From Bythopirellula goksoeyrii (GTDB lineage Bacteria; Planctomycetota; Planctomycetia; Pirellulales; Lacipirellulaceae), in the NCBI RefSeq assembly GCF_008065115.1, contig NZ_CP042913.1, forward strand, positions 3,383,658 to 3,447,657: 64,000 nucleotides of DNA, read 5' to 3'. Positions 63,564 through 64,000 of this stretch are shown here, piece by piece. Both the position numbers and the translations under genes were made by a program. A model generated the notes under the pieces. That model searched no databases. It had not been told where the DNA came from and was given only the letters and a program-made list of their open reading frames with translations. Position 1 is the stretch's first letter. Every line of letters starts with the position of its first letter.

Positions 63564-64000
63564 TCAGAATCGATTGAGCCCTGCAATCCAGCGACCGATA
63601 TTTTCTATGGTCGCGTCATCGAGGACAGTCCCAGCCGGGCGTTCGATCTGACTCACAGGATAACCTTCTTGGCGAAGTTGTTCGTTGTCGTGCTTTACAA
63701 GAGTAGCGAAAGTTGAGTTTCCCGGCAGGATCGAGAGTACCACAAGTTGGCCACCGGGGGAGTTGTCGGGAACCTGAAGCGTGCGCGGTAGGGGGGCATT
63801 GTCGGCGATGATACCGCTGAAGGTGCGGCGATCCTTAAAGGCTAGTGCGTAGGCAAGTTGGCCTCCCTTCTGTTGCCCCCCCAAGATAGTTTGGCGAGGA
63901 GTGGGGCGAAAGCGTATAGTAGCCAGCTTGACCAATTGCTGAAGATATTCCAAGTCTTCACTTTGCCAACCTGTCTCACTACCTGGGCGAGCAACGAGTA
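63564..64000 (-). CDS. Alpha/beta hydrolase-like protein (partial, C-terminal part)
   Basis: The frame is open from the right edge to the stop at 63564 and gives ~145 residues of the C-terminal part. The elbow region reads ILGGQQKGGQLAYALAF, where serine would normally stand (GxSxGG), so the nucleophile appears replaced by Gln. VVLSILPGN and TLVKHDNEQLRQEGYPV resemble the phospholipase/carboxylesterase fold. No start is visible; its N-terminus lies beyond the window. It is convergent with the dioxygenase gene, seven bases apart. Confidence 0.6.
   Translation of the reverse strand, partial: LVARPGSETGWQSEDLEYLQQLVKLATIRFRPTPRQTILGGQQKGGQLAYALAFKDRRTFSGIIADNAPLPRTLQVPDNSPGGQLVVLSILPGNSTFATLVKHDNEQLRQEGYPVSQIERPAGTVLDDATIENIGRWIAGLNRF

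Noticed and set aside
1-64000. tRNA, rRNA, CRISPR and insertion sequences
   Set aside because: No T-loop type motif outside coding genes, no regularly spaced repeats and no transposase motif were found by eye.

Overview
The window reads as chromosomal DNA of a planctomycete, most likely Pirellulales. This rests on gene content, because no rRNA or tRNA gene is present. The markers are a DUF1559 pseudopilin-like protein with a C-terminal H-X9-DG segment, Tat-exported Gfo/Idh oxidoreductase and intradiol dioxygenase, PQQ-type propeller proteins, a planctomycete-style ABC-2 permease (NPILVKETRQ motif), and genes for tetrahydromethanopterin/methanofuran cofactors, which planctomycetes are known to carry. 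Gene density is high. No insertion sequence, prophage, CRISPR array or plasmid function was seen.

Layout. 1-2730 (minus): SDR - TIGR00284/DUF6513 dihydropteroate-synthase-like protein - pabB (cut by the left edge), a probable pterin/pABA branch. 2919-7170: membrane PQQ-propeller protein, FabD-like acyltransferase with an odd leader, CBS-domain protein, small pseudopilin. 7310-12359 (minus): ABC-2 type transporter with a 707-aa membrane partner and a 99-aa membrane protein. 12594-19019: 884-aa exported protein coupled to a DUF309 protein, then lipA, cysK and a secreted PQQ-propeller protein. 19134-25336: fused hydantoinase/oxoprolinase, DUF4160/DUF2442 pair, secreted protein, CbiX-like chelatase. 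25353-32750: DUF6498 protein, rarA, sthA, AIG2-like cyclotransferase, M16 peptidase pair, GNAT.

32960-39332 is a manganese uptake locus. A divergent mntR faces an operon of DUF1559 protein, 110-aa membrane protein, MntC/TroA-type lipoprotein, ATPase and two permeases. Each permease carries a C-terminal DtxR-like regulatory domain. Then come a desaturase, ndk, nfo and an SRPBCC protein.

42699-51987 (all minus) joins two cofactor systems. Upstream is sufR - nuoB - sufC - sufB - uma2 - sufD - 64-aa membrane protein - Rieske protein - sufT. Downstream is mfnD - mfnF - mfnE, three consecutive assembly steps of methanofuran-type cofactor synthesis. From 52203 on there are an NSS symporter with a 53-aa candidate small subunit, dus, an exported alpha-helical protein with a Ser/Thr kinase, a 2-hydroxyacid dehydrogenase, a DoxX/Gfo-Idh pair, a ParDE module with a visible autoregulatory operator, an intradiol dioxygenase, and a hydrolase cut by the right edge.

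The most interesting systems are the manganese operon with regulator-fused permeases, the SUF locus with embedded nuoB and Uma2, and the two loci for C1-carrier cofactors. Functions come from motifs and family recall; no database search was run.
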